A stretch of DNA of 64,000 nt from Chrysophaeum taylorii (Eukaryota; Sar; Pelagophyceae; Pelagomonadales; Pelagomonadaceae): contig JAQMWT010000268.1 of NCBI GenBank assembly GCA_029834535.1, forward strand, positions 1 to 64,000. The letters run 5' to 3'. The notes under the pieces are model-generated. The model saw only the letters and a list, made by a program, of their open reading frames with translations, made no database searches and was not told where the DNA came from. Positions 59,241 through 64,000 of the stretch are shown here, one piece after another. A program made the position numbers and the translations under genes. Numbering within the stretch: the stretch's first letter is position 1; the number at the start of each line of letters is the position of its first letter.

Positions 59241-62200
59241 TCCATGCGATGTGTCCGTGCCCCGGGTCCTTGTGCCAAGGAAACCCACCCGTTGGCGCCA
59301 GAGGATCAACAACCAGCAGAATCTTCTTCTCCACATCCTCCGCCGCGTCATCATCCATGCTTGAGCGCCAACCCCGCCTAAGTTCGATTTCCTGATTTGT
59401 GGTTTCAAGTCCTGCGACCGGTCTTAGAGAAATACGTTCGTCGCCGCCGCCGCCGCGGTAAATTCTGATTCTGGCAGACACACCCGATATGCTGCTGATT
59501 ATTGGTCTTTGTGTGTGGAACCGTGTGTGGCTTAGTGTCAATTTGAAGTCGGTGGGAACTTTCGGAGATTCTCCATTAAGAATCGGTGATAGATGTATTC
59601 AACTCGACGTAGTTTGGTTTTGGAAATGCAGCGCTCGACGGGCGTCTCTTCCGCCGTTGCGTTGACTTGGATTTTCTTGGAGACTCGGTGTCTATGCGCG
59701 TTTGGCACGAAAATCATTTATTCACCCAGGAAGCGGTGTCTCTGCTATCAACATCGCTCTAAATGCTCGGAAGCCGATGAAAACTCCAATTACGTGCTTT
59801 GCCATCGACCTTGTCGATTTCATCGGGCTACGCCGCAACCTCCATATAAGCAAGCAATCGACATCAACAGCCAAGGGCAAGAACTTGACGCGTCATCGGA
59901 CCCCCGGTTTCAACAACGTCAAGCTGCGATAAGTCGGGTGTTTGCACGATGTGCACCATAAAACGAAGTCCGCAGAGTGGTACAGTTTTAGAACGAGGTG
60001 GCTGTTGGCACGGCTGAATAATGCACTGTTAAGAGCGAACGAACGAACGAACGAAGGAAGGAAGGACGGTGTAGCAAGCTCGGATGCCCTTCGCGATCTG
60101 TGGTGTCCAGCGACTTTTCGACGGCACTAAGGTTCACGTTCAAGTTGGCTCGGGGCGTCATGAAATTCAAGTTGGCGTAGATCGCTGGTTGTTGAGACAG
60201 TCGCCGGACGCGTCACTCATCTGGACGGGATCACCAGGAGGGGATGGAATGAATTTGAAAAAAAAAGCGACACAATTCCATTTGGTCGCAAGATTCTTGA
60301 GCAATTCCAGGACTACATTCTGAGACTCATCGCTGCTGCTTGTAATGGCGAATTCGCCGGCTCCTCATCCTTCGCCTCCTCTTCGGGAAGAGGGGAAATC
60401 GTAGTATGTGCAGTTCACTCGACACCACGTACACGTCGCCAAGTCCACTGGTGAGCACAACAATCCGAGTACGACATCGATGTCGATGATGAAGAGTCCG
60501 GTGCCGAGACGTCTGATCGCCTGTAGTCCTCGCAACTCCTCGCTCTGCCCTTGATGACGCACCTTCTTCTTTTTTTCGCGCCTCTGCTCCTCGCACTAAC
60601 ACCAACGCCGGCCCCTCTGGCTTGAAGACCTTCTTCTCCTCGGCCTAACAAACTCTCTCTGCCGCGTGCTTTGCCATTTTCATGCCTGTTCGCGTCGTAG
60701 CCTTGAGCCGTTAGTCCCGGCTTGGGCTTCTTCCTGGCCCTCTTTAAAAATGGAGCAATTGGCCACCCGACAGCGTTCTGTTGCCTGCTGCGCGGTTTGT
60801 CGTCCCTGATCACACGCCTCGGTGTTGTTACCTCCCTGGTTCATTCGAATTACTTGAAAATCTTTTGACTTCGCGTCCACATTCCACGTTGAAGACGGCG
60901 CGACAGAGTTATGTGGGGCTTATACTATGCTGCTGCATCATCTCGTACTTGCAAGAAGGGGAAGTTATGTTTGATGATCACGAATGCCTTGAGCAACTAG
61001 GGCCCGAAGCAAGGACGAAGCAGCATCTTGGTCGTTTTTTTGAACTCCAAGACCCGCAACTTGTAAGCTTCGGTGATCTGTGCGCGCCCCCTGCTCTCGG
61101 ACAGTACGGTCGCGGTCGAGTATTCATCGAGAGTCACCGAGGTCGCATACATAATTCGCCATCTCGTCACGCGAAGACCATCGTCGACGATGCAGTGTTG
61201 ACGTGTGTTCTTAGTCATCATCGCCCGGTACCAGTTCGTTTTGAGCGTCATGTAAGAATTGCCGCGTCGTGGCTGGCTCATTTGCTGATTCATCGCGTTC
61301 TGTACGCGCTATCGCCCATTTTTGTGTGTCGGTCGGAGTCGCGACGTCTACACGGATACCCACCGGATGAAAAGGCTACGCCGACGCAGACACCTAACAG
61401 ACGCAGACGCCCGCCGACTCTCCGCGCCAGCTGGCTATCCGATGGATCCATGGTGTATCGGCATCCGTAGGTCCCCCGTTCGCGGATTCTCGCGGTCACC
61501 ATCCGTATCCAATCCGAACACTATCCACGTCTGTGAGCTTTCTTGCGCGAGATGGCCGTGGGTGGAAAGTCGTTCAGATCGACCCAGCTCCAAGCCAGCA
61601 CGCAAGGGCTATCGAAGTCTGTCTTTTTCGGATTTATTCCTCGGGACAATACATCGACGGACGCGTGATTCGTAACGTCGGTGAAGTCGAGAGTCATCAG
61701 CACGCGCGATTCTACTCTTGGGCCCTACATCCTTGAAGCCGCCACCGGAGCCTGCGATTGCGCGGTTGCGCGAAACTAACGCGAGCGCCGCCCGTCGGCG
61801 AATCACCGCCCCTTGCTGCGCATTGATGCCGCGGCTCCAGGACGCACGCCCTGATTGTTGTCTCGAGTTCTGAGCCGACGTCCGAATCACACCGCCCAGC
61901 ACCGCTCTAGGATGGAAACTGTCGAGTTGCCGGGCACAGTTCAAGCCTGTCGCAGAGACTGCTCCCTTGTAGGCAGCGGCGACGCACTCGTCTAGAAGAA
62001 CACGTCGTCTAAAATGACGATCCTTTCGCGCTGGCGCGCCCCGGTTTTCAGACGATTTCAAAAAGCTGCGATTTAAATACGTCTAGGGAGGTCCCCTCTT
62101 CGACGTACAACGGCATGCCATAATGTGCGGTGTAGTAACACGGAAAGTCTCACGAGTGAAACTGGCCCTGTACGACGGGCTTGATTTTACTGTAATCTCC

Positions 62201-64000
62201 CTGACAGACGACAAACAACCCGTGGAAGACGGAAGCGCGGAGTGCCGCGTGATGAGGCAAATGGTGTCAGAGGCTCAAGTATGGGGTCTTCGAAGCAGAC
62301 GCCGCGGAGCAGGCCGTGGTCTACAACACGAAAGGTGCGAGCAAAAATTGGACAGTGGCGTGCGTTGTCGAAGACTGTGAGCGAATACGCGAAACCAGGC
62401 TTGTAGTACGTGTGGCCTTATTCGCATAACGCGCGGTGACCGAATCCGAAACGGTCTTGGTAACGACGGCGTCGGGTAGCCAAAGGTCCTGGGGAACGAA
62501 GTGGTCTGGCTCCAGCTGTGGGCGGGGAAGCGCGACCGAATGGCGCTCTCGAGATCGCTCCCATCCAGTGGGTGTCGAGCAAAAATAGCCAGCCATCCAT
62601 GTTTGCTGCGAAGAGAGGAGAGGGCCAGCCCGCGAGGAGTTCTACCACCGGTCATACGCGGAGTGGTGTGACGTCCTGCTGGGCGGGCACGCTGGTCTGG
62701 GATGCCTAAGAAAGCGAGATGGTTGAAGAAGGTTAGAGCGTACCCGCAGCACTACAACGAGCTCGCCTCGGACGCGACTCTTCGACGCCGGCGGGAGGGG
62801 ACCGTGGAGCGGCTGCGCATACCACGCAGAAACGGATGCGTCTTGGTAGGTTGAGCTTGTTGCGCGCGCGAAATATTATGCGCTCAGATCGAGAAAGGGA
62901 CTTATAGTCTGTGCGCTGCAGAGTGCCCGAGCATCTCCTTCTCCGACTCGCCATCGACGGCGGGTGATTCGTCGACGATAGATAACGATACCGACGAGAA
63001 GATCAAACCAGGGACGATATCAGGAGCCTGCTGCGAGCTCGGAGACGAGTCTCTTTCGCACGACGAACCAAATACCGCGTCTGTCGCGTTAGTGTTCTCT
63101 CCGACATCAAGTGTGACGTCTTCTGGTTCGCTTCCGGAATCGCAAAGCTCGTCGCCTCTCAGAGAATAGTCGGAAAAGCCGCCAAGGGTTTGGAATGAAT
63201 CTCGGTCGACATCTCCTTCTCTGCTTGGATAGGGAATAGTGCCCCTTTCGTTTTGAGAAGTTTAAGGTCGAGAGGTTCAACCATCTCGTCTTCTCCGTCA
63301 ACACCCAAGACTTTCAGGCCGATAGGTTGTACCTGAACTTCCCGTTTGTTTGTTGTAGCTGCTTTTTTCCTTAAAGTTGCGTCCGTTACCGCGCTCGAGG
63401 CACGCGGCCAAGGCATACAGCAGGACAACGACGTTAGTAAGCGCACCGAGTTCCGTGGCGTAATCGCGCTCGTATGACTTGTACACGTATATCTCAACTT
63501 GGTAACGAGATGAAGACAGGAAGGGGTGATCGTCACTCCCGTAATCCATTAATACAACTGCCAACTCACCACCCCGTTGAGACACTTTGCGCGCGACGAG
63601 TTGTACCATGGGAGCAGCACCAAAAGCCATGGATTCGTGGTGCAAATGACCATGAGGACGGAAGCATACACAACACGTTGAGCATTCATCGCCTTGGTGT
63701 TAAGAAATTTTTGTTTGGCGCATAGCCGTGGTCATTGAAAGTAACGTGCTGCAGGCGCAGCGAGTGATTCATAGCGAACGAGAGCACAACTCGAGCAGAT
63801 GTGATTGAGAGACCGGTCCAGAAGAACGCCCAGCGTCAGTCGACGCTGCGGAAGCAGACGAAGAGACCATCGCACCCGGCATCAACCACGGCAAAAAATA
63901 GGAAAGTGACCGTGGAGACTTTTTCGCCGAACTGATAGCACATCTCCCTAGTGATAAGTCTTCGTTCGCGCAACGCTGCGACGATGACATACCATCCCAC
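59241..64000. other. Gene-poor stretch with broken, unrecognised ORFs
   Basis: No clear gene. Short protein-like patches occur on both strands. One at 59702-59932 (+) reads S-F-I-H-P-G-S-G-V-S-A-I-N-I-A-L-N-A. One at 61293-60997 (-) is a 98-codon frame. One at 62596-62321 (-) reads F-V-P-Q-D-L-W-L-P-D-A-V-V. One at 63645-63159 (-) holds a possible membrane helix L-T-N-V-V-V-L-L-Y-A-L-A-A that then changes frame. Microsatellites lie at 60037-60065 (GAAC/GAAG). These may be decayed genes or exons of an intron-rich gene. Confidence 0.4.

Noticed and set aside
62321-62596. Ligand-gated ion channel fragment (F-V-P-Q-D-L-W-L-P-D-A)
   Set aside because: The single short motif recalls Cys-loop receptors, but no Cys-loop or ordered membrane helices follow on that strand.

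Overview
The window looks like nuclear DNA from a compact unicellular eukaryote, most likely a flagellated microalga or related protist. Host genes are GC-rich, tightly packed and nearly intronless: one short GT-AG intron of 71 bp was found. They encode plainly eukaryotic proteins: a PPWD1-type WD40-cyclophilin, a REX1-B repair protein, a ZSWIM2-type E3 ligase, a myotubularin, a G-protein beta subunit, a tyrosinase, a Gpt2/Sct1-like acyltransferase, a sulfotransferase and an O-fucosyltransferase-like protein. Many of them carry in-frame homopolymer tracts (Gly, His, Ser, Asp, Glu). A pelagophyte-like or other secondary-plastid alga would fit, but the lineage is inference only.

Layout. 1-18,760 is a nest of mobile elements with lower GC than the host genes. 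A minus-strand Ty3/gypsy retroelement (382-18,412) has LTRs, a primer-binding site, gag, protease, RT-RNase H and integrase. Between protease and RT it also has a cytosine-5 DNA methyltransferase domain (about 13,960-13,130). A second, younger LTR-like element (791-9,213) sits in its 3' end, flanked by a GATAA target duplication. It has 188-bp terminal repeats and very long minus-strand ORFs of no known family, and it in turn holds a LINE 3' fragment. 18,760-24,500 has sparse small genes (a DCC-family oxidoreductase and small unknowns) and dispersed repeats. 24,555-33,272 is a dense host block of seven genes with gaps of mostly 25-120 bp and one 4-bp convergent overlap. 33,600-38,700 is a transposon graveyard: three same-orientation fragments of a Helitron (PIF1-like) helicase, LINE 3' ends and SINE-like repeats. 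39,200-47,206 is a second host block (MFS transporter, Cys-rich/cupin protein, fucosyltransferase-like protein, PH-C2-GRAM-myotubularin). 48,400-54,600 is mostly repeats around a sulfotransferase. 54,652-59,021 holds G-beta, the acyltransferase and a small membrane protein. 59,022-64,000 has a GGAC minisatellite and then only broken, unrecognised ORFs.

The most notable system is the retroelement-borne DNA methyltransferase. The known precedents I recall are independent captures in dinoflagellate and charophyte retrotransposons. If the host here belongs to neither lineage, this would be another independent capture, in an element that could modify its own DNA or the host's. Other leads are an alpha/beta-hydrolase with a PDZ domain inserted in the catalytic fold and the nucleophile serine replaced, a LINE/SINE family sharing a 3' hairpin plus (GTTA)n tail, and a TATA-containing palindromic MITE.
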